Under the pieces are notes generated by a model. That model worked only from the letters and a program-made list of their open reading frames with translations, ran no database searches and was not told the DNA's origin. The position numbers were made by a program, and so were the translations under genes. From Phycomyces blakesleeanus NRRL 1555(-) (lineage: Eukaryota; Mucoromycota; Mucoromycetes; Mucorales; Phycomycetaceae), in contig NW_017265143.1 in the NCBI RefSeq assembly GCF_001638985.1, positions 694,259 through 758,258 of the forward strand: DNA of 64,000 bases, written 5' to 3'. Shown here piece after piece: positions 44,609 through 61,291 of this stretch; the first letter of the stretch is position 1; every line of letters starts with the position of its first letter.

Positions 44609-47384
44609 TTAGAATATGGAAATAAAAATGAGAAGAAGAGCAGTGAAGAAGAAAGAGGTTGACAGGCAGTTTTTCCTGAATGATTAGAATTTATGTACTA
44701 GTCATTTTACGATAGAACTACTCAAAAGGTGTGAGTACTGCTATTTCTGTAAATGAGGCTTGCTAGTTGAAGCTTATTTTTTCATACCAGAGAAGGTTGT
44801 ACAAGAGAGCATCCCTGCATGGTGCTAATGTTCTAATATTTTCCCCATTTTTATTTTGCATCAATTCAGTAAACTTTACAAACTAAATACACTCAAAGCA
44901 TATTTATTAAGTTAATAAGTCATTTACTTATAAAAGTTAGTTGATACACATTCCATTTTAATAATTTTCGGATATATTATTGAAATTATATAAAAGAATA
45001 TATACATACATATGTCTAGCTACTATATGGATAGTTTTTAAAAATGGTATATTTTGTGTTAGCATAATCTGCAAGATTGGTACCGCACACACGCGTCCAC
45101 TTCTTGTGAATAAAATATCGACATGCAAATAAAATTATAAAAAAATATATTATGGTCTGTATGTATACTAGCTTTACTAAAATATATATTTCATCTAAGA
45201 TGTACTTTTGTGGTATTATTTCTATCTTATTATTGAAAAGTAAAAAAAAAAAGTCTAGATAGTTTCTATAATTTAGGATACCATTAATGTTATATGATTT
45301 TCTTATGATACTAATAGAATTATTATCGTCAAAAATTGCTTATTATAATTAGCTTTTAAATTTTCAAGTCATGGCACAGAGTATCATTAGAACAAATTTA
45401 TGGAGATATTTAGTAACTCTGAATCTTAAGACAAATAATCGAATCTTAAATGCAAGTATACTTGTAAAAAGAATGGCAACTTTGGGAGACTTTCGGAAGC
45501 TTTTGTGTGTGTGTGTATTGAAAGGTTTAAAGGTTGTTTTAAGATCGAACTTTAAATAGCCACTCCGTTTCCTACTTTTTTTAAAATGTTTCATTTCAAT
45601 TTTTCATTTTCTTTCTATCATTATAGTCTAAAAGTTTTTTTTTATTTTGAGGGAGCCTTAGTGTCTGATTTATTAGTGAGCCTCTATGGTAGTCTAAAAC
45701 AAGAAGAATAGGAGGAAAATTACCTTTTTAATAATGCACTTTTGTCCTGTATTGTTTTTGAAATCAATGCAAAAAAAAAACCTTTACCGTGCCTCTCATG
45801 CAGTACAAAATAATAGTATAAAACAATTTACTAAAATATGTACGTAATGGCAGTAGACCAGTAAAAGTATTTTATTGATGAGTGTGCCAAGCCTATGATA
45901 CACTCTAGGTATTTAGACAGTCCAATAATAGCTGAAGAATGATTTAGATAAAAAAAATAGCCTTTAAATTTGACAAAGAAAAAAAAAAGTCCCCAGTAAG
46001 TAAGGGGTATCGCATGCCCTAAGCGGAGCAGTTTAATGTCCTACTCAGGACATTTTTTTAGCCAATCACATTCTACGATAGAAATATGTGGCAAAGAGAA
46101 AGAAAGAGAGAAAAATGAAAGAGGTGGGAAAGCCCTCTTATTTATAGACATTTTTCTTGATGGCTTGTCTGTGACTGACATCCTGAGTATTCACATGATG
46201 GTAGAGTAATTTAGTATATAAAGGAACTACTATCCTGAAGGTATAAACAAAAAAAAGCAAAAAAAAGCTATATATTTATGCATTTGAGTGGGAAAAAGGG
46301 GGTCAAGATTATATTTGGTGTTTTAAAATACGCCAACCTCGAGACTTTTATGCATATCTTTGCACCAAAGAACCTCAAAAACAAAGAACACGCTGCTAAA
46401 CTCACTTCTAAACGCAACTTTAATATAAGCGATAGTGTGTGCATATGTGTAGCTACATATGTACGCACTAAAGCAATTACTTTATGTTCATTTTTAAAGA
46501 AAAGTATGTCAAGATGGTATTTTTACACCACAGGATTGTAATATAAACTTCATATTGAGAATAGACAATAAACAAAGTTTAGAACTTTATTTTCAAGCTT
46601 ATTTGGTGTCAATTAAGCAAATATTGAAAATAATAATAATAATTTAAATTCATGCTTTGAATTCTTTTTTTTTTTTTTGAAAGAAAAAGTATGAAGTCTA
46701 AACTCAAATTTTATATCTACAAATAAATTTATCGATCACATTTTTCACCATGGCTATATTCATAAAAGGGTCAACTCTGCTTGAATAATAAGTAAACAAA
46801 AAAAAAGCAAACAAGAGTAAATCATTTTATATAATAAAGAAGTGTAGATTAATTTTACGGTGCAATTATTATCGAATCAAAAAAAAAGAAGGTAGTGAAT
46901 TGAAATTAATAGGGTCATATCTTTACAGAAAATTTAGAATGTATATAAACCCAAGAAACAATAATAGTAAAAGAAAAAATTTGCTTTAAGCTAATACTTC
47001 ACAATTCTACACTTCCTTGCCAATTCAAATGATTTTTTTTTAAGTATTTAATATAAGTTACACTTTAGTTATAATATATTTATTTAAGAACTAAGCTTGG
47101 TTCTGAAATACACGCAAAAGATAAGAAATACAAAAAAAGAGGAAACGAGGAGATAATCAAAGACATAAAAGAAGCTTCTTCTGAGGATTGATTATTTTCC
47201 ATAAATAAAAGAAAAAAAGTAACATTCCATGTATATGGATCTTAAGAAGCACCAGATACCGCAAGCCTTTTAAACACACACATACACACAAATATAAGTT
47301 TTGTTAGTAAAAAAACAGATTGGCCCCAAGTCATATGAAAACTTCAATATATACATCTATACATAATCATTATGTATAAAACAC
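44609..47384. other. Long spacer between the Hsp70 array and Sec23
   Basis: About 2.8 kb. The first ~120 bp is the promoter side of copy 5, with TTCCTGAA at 44673-44680. A LINE terminus on the minus strand lies near 45640-45730. The rest is AT-rich with short homopolymers. Open frames at 45364-45594 and 46268-46541 lack family similarity and convincing composition. No gene is supported. Confidence 0.45.
45640..45730 (-). mobile_element. Orphan LINE 3' terminus
   Basis: On the minus strand the sequence reads ACCATAGAGGCTCACTAATAAATC, then AAGGCTCCCTC and an A-rich tail, closely matching the end of the intact LINE (GCATAGAGGCTCACTAATAAATT, GAGCC hairpin, A-rich). Only the last ~80 bp can be recognised, so it is a very short 5'-truncated insertion in opposite orientation. 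Confidence 0.65.
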
Positions 47385-50623
<3,239 letters not shown>

Positions 50624-51072
50624 TGGGTAAATGTAGAGTTGGAGATTTGGGGATAAAGAAGGGATTTAAATAATAGAGAGAGTGCCTTTGAGCCTGAATC
50701 CCAAACGCTTGCAAATTTGTATTTTACGCGGCAAATCAAATTCCAATGTTTGTTTCGCAAATTTCATGGTAGAGGCCATTTAATAAGAGCATTTGAGCTT
50801 ATTGTTCTCCCTCTCAAAACAAAACAAAAGATAGTCAAGTCTCTTCTTTACACTTGTTTAATAGAATAGGCTTCAGAAATCTATATTCTATCAAGGTCTA
50901 TTCTCTTTACATCTTTCAGTGCTAATGTTTTTCATCAACTTATAAACCTTCCTAACTGTGCCTGACTTTTTTCTTTGTGTTTTTTGTTTTTATTTTTTAT
51001 TTTTTATTGGGTTTTACAAATAATTTTTTTTTAGCCGTCTTGAGATTATCACTCAATAGAGAACCCGTTGTC

Positions 51073-51097
51073 GAGTGAAAATTCTAAATTTTCACTC
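51073..51097. repeat. Perfect 10-bp inverted repeat
   Basis: GAGTGAAAAT and ATTTTCACTC are exact reverse complements separated by TCTAA. The hairpin lies at the junction between the two degenerate repeat units. Confidence 0.85.
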
Positions 51098-51166
51098 ACT
51101 TTTGCTTTACGCGGCGATTGAAATTCCAATGAAAAGATGTAAAATTTTACTGAGGGAGGCCATTTA

Positions 51167-51223
51167 GTGATGGAATGGAGTGAAAAATTGGGAGTTTTCT
51201 AGTTTTTCACTCCATTTCATCAC
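51167..51223. repeat. 21-bp near-perfect inverted repeat
   Basis: Arms at 51167-51187 and 51203-51223 are reverse complements with one mismatch, separated by 15 nt. The arms share the core GAGTGAAAA with the smaller hairpin about 90 bp to the left. It may be a remnant of a miniature inverted-repeat element or a structured RNA; neither is proved. Confidence 0.8.
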
Positions 51224-51739
51224 CAAGTCTTTGTTAAGAATTGAGCTTGGTTTTCCACCTTCAAACATAAACATAATATAGTCAAGAGTCGTCTCTATAT
51301 ATCTACTTAAGAGAATAAGTCTTGGAAAGCCAAGTTTATTAAGATGTATCTCTCTTATATTTGTCACAGTACTTCTGTTTTCATCAACTATGGTTAAGTT
51401 TTTTTTCTTTTTTTTTTTTGACTGGGTTTCACTAATAATTCTTTTTTAGCAGTCTTTGAAAATATCACATCCCAACGGGTTCTCTAATACCCTCTCTCTA
51501 ATAAAAATAAAATATATATAAGATAAAAAAAAAGATCACACTGGTGGGAAAGTGAAGATTGAAGAATTCGGTGTTTTAAAACAGGGCTCAGTGTGTAAAG
51601 TATAAGAGTTTGAATCCCAAGAATTGGATTGGAGTGGATTATTATTATTATTGTTATTATTATTATTATTTTTTTGGTTCATTAAGATTGAATTGTTTGA
51701 GTATTTGATCGTTTGATTGATTGGTTGATATTTGTTTGA

Positions 51740-51771
<32 letters not shown>

Positions 51772-51826
51772 TTAATGTGTGTGTGTGTGTGTGTGTGTGC
51801 GTGTGCGTATATATGGTTGACCACCC

Positions 51827-53610
<1,784 letters not shown>

Positions 53611-55667
53611 GTCTAAGATATAGATATAATATACACACACACAAAAGCACAAGCACAAGCACAAATACAAATATATATTTAGAGAGAGAGATGAAGAGGT
53701 AACAAGGTTAGTTGATCAGTGAATAGAACCAAAAAGGAGAAGAAAAGGGGTTGATTGATGATCAACAGACAAAAGGGGGATTACGAATGGGTGCATCTAT
53801 CATCCTCACTATGGTAATCCTTTTGTATATATTGAAAGTATAGAATAATCCACTATTGAATGACTATCAAGATTTTTTGTTGTTATTGTTCTTGAATTTG
53901 ATCTTTTCACTTTTTGATGCCGTTCTTCTTGTCGCTTGTCGCTGCTATTGTTATTGCTGTTGTTGTCGTTGTTGTTGTTTATGCTTATTATTTATTTTTA
54001 TATTTTTATATTTATATATATATATATATATTTCATATAAACATATATGTATATATTTGGTGATGCTGAGTCCATTGTTGGTTGTGTTGCCAATGATGAT
54101 GTGCGACCGATTATCAATAGCTATTGTTGAGCTGCCTAACCTTCAGGGACTATGCTAAGCTATACTATACTATGCTATGCTATGCTATGCTATACTAGAG
54201 CTCATTCTTTTCTTTTCTTTTCCTTTAATATAAGCTTCATCAAACAAGAGATACATACGATCAAAACGGGGAGGTGGATTTAAAAAAAAAAAAAAAAAGG
54301 TACGTGAAAAGAGATTCAAGATGAGCGTGTAGAAAAAAAAAATACACACACTTTGATCACGTGTATTACGGAGTTTTTTTTTTTTTTTTGGAGTGTCCAA
54401 ACAGCTTCAATAAATTCATTTTGGGAGGCAGCTTTTCTAGCTGACATGTTTTTTTTTCTGCATTATTAAAATTTGTATAAATAAATGAGTAAATCAAATT
54501 ACAGGAATAAGAATGATATTAGTGGTAGTAGTTGTATTAGAAAGGTAGGGTCTATGTATTGTGACGTAAGCAGCTACAAGTATGTAAGTAGGTAAGTAAT
54601 ATAGCTTGAGTTAGGTTGACAGATTGTGAGATTGTGAGATAGACTAGCAAGATAGATTATTAATGATAATACAAAGTACTTGATTTTTCCGGTGGTTTAA
54701 ACATCAATGATAGTGCAAGTAATGAAAATTAAAATTAAAATACAACAATGGATTTTATAAAGGGGGCGGTTAATATTCTATTTATTGTATATTTCTCTTG
54801 CAAAACAGGGCCTAATATGAAACATAATTTCTGGCATTGTCTCCTTGGTGGGACATTGTACTTTTTTTTTTGTTACTGTTATTATTAGTACAAGACACAC
54901 CAGGGTGATATGTAGGTCTGTAGGCAGATTACATATCACAGATCACAGGTGTGTATTAGTTTGCTGTAGTACTGTATAGTAGACATTTATTCATATACAT
55001 TTTACACACATGTATTTAAATTATACTCACTCACTCACTCACTCAATGACTGATGTAATGAAAAAAAACCAAAAAAAGAGGCTTGGCTGCCTTTTTGTCA
55101 AACACAAATTATCAATCTTCTCTATAGCCAATCGTATCTCTTTCTCTTTTTTTGAACTAATCAAAGAATCACCAAGCAATGAATAAAGAAGTATTATTTA
55201 GTATTGTTATTGCTATTATTATTCTTATTAAAAAAAAAAGTCATTCAGATAATACACATATTAACACACTATATAAATATATTTTACCTTCACTCAGCCT
55301 ACAAATCCCGACATTGGCCCACTTCTTTATACAATAAAAAAAAAATTATTATTTTATTCTATTCTATTTTATTTTTTTGTGTTTGTATCTGTATTTTAGG
55401 ACTGTGTTACTCCTTCTTGAGTGTTGCCTTGATTTCCTTTTTAGCGACCACCAAAAGCAAGAAAAGAGGCCTATATATTTGGAAGTGAAAAAATAAGAGA
55501 GAATAAAACCCAACCCTAAACTTTGGTCCTTTGAACCTTCTCTTCTTTTTCTCTTATTTCTCTCTCTTTATCTTATACGCCTTTATATCCTTATTCTTCT
55601 TTTTATATCTCTTAAAAACCCATAAACACATACATACATACACACAAATCAAATTTCTTCTTTGGGT
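53611..55667. other. Divergent intergenic region, low complexity
   Basis: About 2 kb between the divergent PP1 and AVT transporter genes. It contains many simple repeats (homopolymers, (TA)n at about 54015-54030, a CTATG-type repeat at about 54160-54195, (CTCA)n near 55028-55045) and a 10-bp inverted repeat at 54905-54939. A pyrimidine-rich tract lies just before the transporter start. No coding gene is supported. Confidence 0.45.
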
Positions 55668-58023
55668 ATGGACATTCCAAACCGATTGTCGAGAGTTGTG
55701 TCCGATGGCGAGGATGTTCCTCGGATCCGCAATCTCCATCCCTCTCAAATGTCACCCAACGAGCACCCGTATAACTATGGAACAACCCCCCAGGACGACC
55801 ACTTGCTGGTGGAGCGTATGCCATCCAACTCTATATCTGAACGGATCGGGTCATTTGTGGGCTCCTATTCTAGGACGTCAATGATGTACCTGGCAGAGAA
55901 CCTGGCCGTTCCCTCGGCTGCTGCTCTTGTAAGTAAAAACACAAACACACATATATCTTTTTTGATATCACTACCAAAAGAGATAAAAACAAAAACAAAA
56001 AGGTTGTTTGATTTTAATTGCTTATTGTCATTATTATTATCTATCAGCTTGATGATGAAGATGACATGTTTTCAATCACATCTGGCCACATCTCAAGGTA
56101 ACAAGCAAATATAAACACAGATCTTTGATTGTGAAAATGAACAATAGAATACACATAAAGAATGAAAGAAAGAAAAAAAAAGGTTCTTACTTGAATGTAT
56201 TTTGTGTATCTATATAGACACCCATCAACAGATCCTGAAGGAAGATCTCTATTGAGAGTATCTCGCGTGGACTCTTCTGGTACTGCCAATGATAGATCAT
56301 CTCTGATGTTTTCCCACCTCGACAAGGTCCTGACTTCCCAAAGTATTGCCACCATTGCTGATGACTATCGAATGGATCCCCACGGGTCACCCAGTCTCCA
56401 CAAGTCGTCTTACACACAGTCGATATTTAATTCGATCAATATTCTGATTGGTATCGGTATTCTTGCACTTCCCCTTGGTTTCAAGGTAATGATGATAACC
56501 ATTATAATTAACTAATTAAAATAAAATAATTTATTAACTGGATAATATAAATAATAAAAATTTAATTTTTTGGACAATGTTCTTATAGTGTGCAGGTTGG
56601 GGTATTGGTATCATGGTCTTTGCTTTCTGTTGTGGGCTCACCAACTACACTGCCAAACTGCTCGCCAAGTGCCTGGATGCTGACCCTGATTCACACACTT
56701 ACGGTGACATGGGCGCCGCTGCATTTGGCATTCGGGGCAGAATCGGAGTCACGATGCTCTTTATCACTGAGCTGATAACAAGCAGGTAATTTGATATATA
56801 TATATATCTTAAATGATACAAAGTAAAAATTTTATCAGACAAGATAAGCTTGTGCGCTCGGACGTCCAAGCAATACAGATATACTAATGATTTATAATAC
56901 AATTTTTTTTTATATTGTTACTCTGATTTGTAGTGTGGCTCTTGTGGTTCTGCTTGGTGATGGACTCGATTCCCTATTCCCGGGCTACACCACCCTCGAG
57001 ATCCGTATTTTTTCCTTCTTCCTTCTCACACCCATGCTCTTTTTACCCGTTCGTCACCTTTCCTACACAAGTCTTCTTGGTATCATCAGTGCGTTCAGTA
57101 TCATTCTTGTCATCATTGTCGATGGTCTCTCAAAGCGAGACGCACCCGGAAGTTTACATGAATCAGCAGTAAGCTTTTTTTTTTATTATTATTCCCAACT
57201 TTTCGGTCAAGTTACACCAGAATCCCTTGTTTATTTCTTACTCTCGAATACAAACCAACTGATTAACTCACACCACTTCTAAAATCATTATTTATAGGAC
57301 ACCGAGGTCTGGCCGTCTGATTGGATGACAGTACCCCTGAGTTTTGGCCTCATCATGGCAGGGTTCGCAGGCCATGCTGTGTTTCCCACAGTCTACCGTG
57401 ATATGGACAACCCAAAGAAATATACCACCATGGTCAATTGGACCTACGTAGCCACAACAATTGTCTACTTTGGTGTTGCTGCCTGTGGATACAGAATGTT
57501 TGGCTCCCAGACGATGCAAGAAGTAAGTTTCTTGTGTTCTGTACGTACATCTGATTTACTTGGATATTCTTAATAGATCACCCAAAATATTATGGCCGTA
57601 CCAGAGTACAACCAGACCCTCAACCGCCTTGCTGTGTGGCTGATTGCAATGAACCCTATTGCAAAGTACGGCCTTACCTTAAACCCGGTCAACCTGAGCT
57701 GGCAGATCTTCCTCTTCCGAAACTCTCCTGTCGAGGGATGGTGTGCCAGGGGAGCTTGGCGTGAGCCGATCATAACCTTCTTAGGCAAGATTCTTGTCAG
57801 CATGTTTATCATTCTTCTGGCCTTCATTATCCCTGGTTTTGACAAGGTGATGTCTCTCCTTGGTGCCTTTTTCTCTTTCATGATCAGCGGCATCTTCCCG
57901 CTAATCTGTCACCTAAAACTCTTCGGAGCCTCCATTTCTCCCGCTGAAAGATCGCTCAACTATATCCTGATCGCCATTGCATCTTCCATGGCTCTCAGTG
58001 GTACTCTCTGGAGTTTCCTTTAG
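55668..58023 (+). CDS. AVT-type vacuolar amino acid transporter, seven exons
   Basis: Polytopic carrier of the amino acid/auxin permease family, most like yeast Avt1-type vacuolar transporters. Exons are 55668-55928, 56048-56097, 56218-56485, 56589-56785, 56934-57168, 57298-57522 and 57577-58023, encoding 560 residues. The first ~170 residues are hydrophilic and Ser-rich, typical of Avt1. The membrane domain opens with [28 protein letters not shown], the family's signature first helix, and about ten further hydrophobic segments follow. Other landmarks are TYGDMGAAAFG and GFAGHAVFPTVYRDMDNPKKY. The last helix ends at the stop (SSMALSGTLWSFL). Substrate is probably neutral amino acids moved across the vacuolar membrane by proton exchange; that detail is inference. 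Confidence 0.9.
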
Positions 58024-58729
58024 AATTGTGTCCAAACATTATATCTTTCTTTTTAATCATTTTTCTTACTCCCACTACAACTACAACTACAACTACTCTT
58101 GTTATTATTATTACACCTGTGCACATATCTCTCTCTCTCTCTCTCTCTCTTTATATATATACATATTTGGCTTTGGGGAAAAAAAAAAGTCAAAGTCAAA
58201 AAGTCAAAAAAAAAAAACAAACACATTCACTAAAATATAATAAAAGCATATTAGCATTTTGTACTAAATTCAACCAAACGCCTACAAGCCAATAATAATA
58301 ATAATTGATCTGATTTAATATATATAAAAGTAAATAAATAAATAGATAAAAAGGTAAAGGGCACAGGTATACAATATATGAAAAACAAACAAACAAATAA
58401 ATAAAGGATTCATAGAATAGATTTCCAGAATAGGTAAATAAAAAGGAGGTAAAAGATGCGAAGAAAAAAAGGGTTGAAAATAAGCGGGTTTCTCTTTCAT
58501 TCAATAACGTGTAAACACATATACATACATGCATACACGTATAGATACATAAATATGCACTCACGCACTCACGCACGTATGCACATATGCACGCACGCAC
58601 ACACGCACACACGCACACAGACAGGCACAAATTTGCAGTGTTACAGTGTGTAGTATATGTTTTCTTTTTCTTCTCTTTTTTTTAATTTTTTTTTTGATTG
58701 ATTGATTTTTTTTTGGAATTGAATTTTGA
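58024..58729. other. Convergent spacer rich in microsatellites
   Basis: 3' flanks of the AVT transporter and GSKIP-domain genes. It holds (CT)n at about 58126-58150, A-rich runs at 58180-58220 and a CACG/CACA repeat at about 58555-58625. Open frames through these repeats are artefacts of low complexity. Confidence 0.5.
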
Positions 58730-59011
58730 TCAGGGGGAGTCATGAGAATTGAGGAAATCATTCGGTTCAAAAGTGGTGTTTGACAGTTCGTGTTCTTGGC
58801 GTTGGTTGTGAACAGCCTCGAGTTTCTCAAAAAGGACCTGTTGGAATCGTTCACAGAACATCGGAGAAAGGCTCATAAGGAGACTCTCCATAGTTTCATA
58901 CAGTTGGTCTACATGCAGTTCCACCTGTTTTGCTGCTTTTTTACATGCAATATCATCAGATGCTGGCAGTACAGAAGTAACCTAGATCCAATACAGCAAC
59001 GGATACATACA

Positions 59012-59042
<31 letters not shown>

Positions 59043-59363
59043 TTCGTATTTATTTCTTATATGTATAGTAAAGAAAACAAAGAAAAAAGAAAGAGAATAC
59101 TCTCAAGAATGAAAGAGAAATATATTTTATTTATGTATTTAAATAAATAAGAAAAGAAGTATAAATAAAGTAATCTCGTATACCTTGTAACCTTGGTTCG
59201 ATACCTCGATAACAATCATCACATCTTCAAGCAAAGTTAGGTCCAATCGTCCTATACCATTCGTCTCATCTCTCATGAATACTGCGGCTGACTTTGGGAC
59301 GATTCCATAATCATATTCATGTGAAATGGCAGAGAGTTCCTCGCTTAATGATGACTGTCTCAT
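58730..59363 (-). CDS. GSKIP-domain protein, two exons
   Basis: Small protein carrying the GSK3-beta interaction protein domain. Exons 59363-59184 and 58981-58730 join in phase 0 and encode 143 residues. The segment VIEVSNQGYKVTS, then VDQLYETMESLLMSLSPMFCERFQQVLFEKLEAV, follows the GSKIP pattern in which a beta-sheet strand precedes a helix with YxTxxSLLxxLSPxYRExFxxxLxxxLEAL. In animals GSKIP binds GSK3 and, in a longer form, protein kinase A; fungal function is little known. The N-terminal 40 residues (MRQSSLSEELSAISHEYDYG) are unlike animal GSKIP. The domain call is made from recalled family pattern and is fairly firm; partners here are inference. Confidence 0.75.
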
Positions 59364-60394
59364 CTAGTATTCTTTGAGCCTTAATATTTTTGGTCTTGAT
59401 TTTAAAAGAAATAAAAAGAGATAGAGAGAGATAGAGAGAGAGAGAGAAAGAGAGAGAAAGAGATTGATAGAAGAACAAGAAGTTCTTTGGGTTCAAACTT
59501 CACTTTCGAACATGATCACAGTCACACGATTTCGAGAATTAACCTTTTTTCTTTTCTTTTCTTTCTTTTATTCCCACATATTAAATCAGTATGTAATTCT
59601 ATATTTTTGTTAAAAAAAAACAGTAATTCTAAACTTGGGCACAGATAATTTATTTATGAATTAGTCAAGTAAAATATACCAATACACCTCGTAGATTTAA
59701 TTATTTTAATTATTAATTATTCAAGCAGTAATTTGACATAAATATGTATATTTTGTATTATAGACCTCCAAAAAAAATGTGTCTGAATAATAATAATAAT
59801 AATACAAAAAAAAACAAAAGTTTGATATTTTGAACTATATTTCTTGAGGATAAGAATCTTTTGAAATGAATAGATAGATAAAAGAAATATCAACTATTTG
59901 GTATATATTTGTTTAAAGATTAATAAGCAAATAAAAGCAAAAGCAAGGTCGAGGTAAGTTGATCACAGGAAACAAATTTATTCCGTATTCAGATTAAAAT
60001 TAACATTGTACAAACATAGGAAAAGCTTGTCAAATCTTGTCAAACTCAATTCAACTTAAAATCTTGTATATTGATACTGATACTGATATTGATATTGATA
60101 TTGATATGAAGTATCTTTTACATTTACATTCTTTAACAACCCCCCCCCCCCCCACCTAAACCCCCTGGAAATCACACCATTCCACATTGGAAGAATTTTT
60201 TTATCTAACATTAATATCTCTAAAAAGTTAACAAACAAATACCTTGGTTCCGAAATAGATTGATAAATAAATAAGCCAGCCAGCCAGCTAAGAACTAAAA
60301 ACTAAGGACAAATTGTTGACCGTCCAGAATATTATTGAAGTTTTAAAGTTTTTAGAAGAAGAAGAATAAGAAGAAAGGTGATCCAATTAATATT
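59364..60394. other. Spacer left of the assembly gap
   Basis: AT-rich DNA with GA-rich low-complexity sequence at about 59415-59465. From about 59602 to 60394 it is nearly the same as 60495-61291 on the other side of the gap. No gene is visible. Confidence 0.5.
59602..60394 (+). repeat. Left copy of a ~0.8-kb duplication at an assembly gap
   Basis: Sequence from TTCTATATTTTTGTTAAA onward matches 60495-61291 almost completely. Differences concentrate toward the gap side of this left copy, for example CCAGCCAGCCAG for CAAGCAAGCAAG and AAACCCCCTGGAAAT for AGACCCCCTGTAAAT. That pattern is expected for a low-quality contig end rather than for real divergence. Confidence 0.85.
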
Positions 60395-60494
60395 NNNNNN
60401 NNNNNNNNNNNNNNNNNNNNNNNNNNNNNNNNNNNNNNNNNNNNNNNNNNNNNNNNNNNNNNNNNNNNNNNNNNNNNNNNNNNNNNNNNNNNNN
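60395..60494. other. Assembly gap of exactly 100 N
   Basis: One hundred unknown bases, a conventional scaffold-gap length. The flanks are copies of one another, so the true gap is probably zero or negative. Confidence 0.98.
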
Positions 60495-61291
60495 TTCTAT
60501 ATTTTTGTTAAAAAAAAACAGTAATTCTAAACTTGGGCACAGATAATTTATTTATGAATTAGTCAAGTAAAATATACCAATACACCTCGTAGATTTAATT
60601 ATTTTAATTATTAATTATTCAAGCAGTAATTTGACATAAATATGTATATTTTGTATTATAGACCTCCAAAAAAAATGTGTCTGAATAATAATAATAATAA
60701 TACAAAAAAAAACAAAAGTTTGATATTTTGAACTATATTTCTTGAGGATAAGAATCTTTTGAAATGAATAGATAGATAAAAGAAATATCAACTATTTGGT
60801 ATATATTTGTTTAAAGATTAATAAGCAAATAAAAGCAAAAGCAAGGTCGAGGTAAGTTGATCACAGGAAACAAATTTATTCCGTATTCAGATTAAAATTA
60901 ACATTGTACAAACATAGGAAAAGCTTGTCAAATCTTGTCAAACTCAATTCAACTTAAAATCTTGTATATTGATACTGATACTGATATTGATATTGATATT
61001 GATATGAAGTATCTTTTACATTTACATTCTTTAACAACCCCCCCCCCCCCCACCTAGACCCCCTGTAAATCACACCATTCCACATTGTATGATTTTTTTT
61101 ATCTAACATTAATATCTCTAAAAAGTTAACAAACAAATACATAGGTACAGAAATAGATAGATAAATAAATAAGCAAGCAAGCAAGCTAAGAACTAAGAAC
61201 TAAGGACAAATTGTTGACAGTCAAGAATATTATTGAAGTTTAAAAGTATAAAGAAGAAGAAGAATAAGAAGAAAGGTGATCAAATTAATAT
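60495..61291 (+). repeat. Right copy of the ~0.8-kb duplication
   Basis: Begins immediately after the gap in the same sequence found from about 59602. Both copies contain a GATACTGATATT-type short tandem repeat and a run of about 13 C, the latter a likely cause of the failed contig merge. Confidence 0.85.

Larger units (their letters stand above)
50690..51490. repeat. Two diverged copies of a ~0.4-kb AT-rich repeat
   Basis: Both halves share, in order: TTTACGCGGC followed by AAATTCCAATG, then GAGGCCATTTA, then a TAGTCAAG motif, an AGAATAA stretch, TTTTCATCAACT, and near the end a GGGTTT...AATAAT...TTTTTTAGC...GTCTT block. Spacing is similar but identity is low, so this is an old tandem duplication or two insertions of one non-coding element. 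Limits are approximate. Confidence 0.5.
50624..51826. other. Spacer between Sec23 promoter and PP1 3' end
   Basis: About 1.2 kb with two degenerate related units (about 50690-51060 and 51095-51490), two strong inverted repeats (51073-51097 and 51167-51223), and (TA)n plus (GT)n microsatellites at about 51740-51810 next to the PP1 stop codon. No gene is supported. Confidence 0.5.

Noticed and set aside
51590..51625. tRNA-like B-box (GAGTTTGAATCCCAAG)
   Set aside because: No A-box at proper spacing and no cloverleaf could be drawn around it.
54905..54939. 10-bp inverted repeat (GTGATATGTA / TACATATCAC) as a regulatory palindrome
   Set aside because: Isolated, in long low-complexity DNA, with no partner element or nearby start; chance cannot be excluded.
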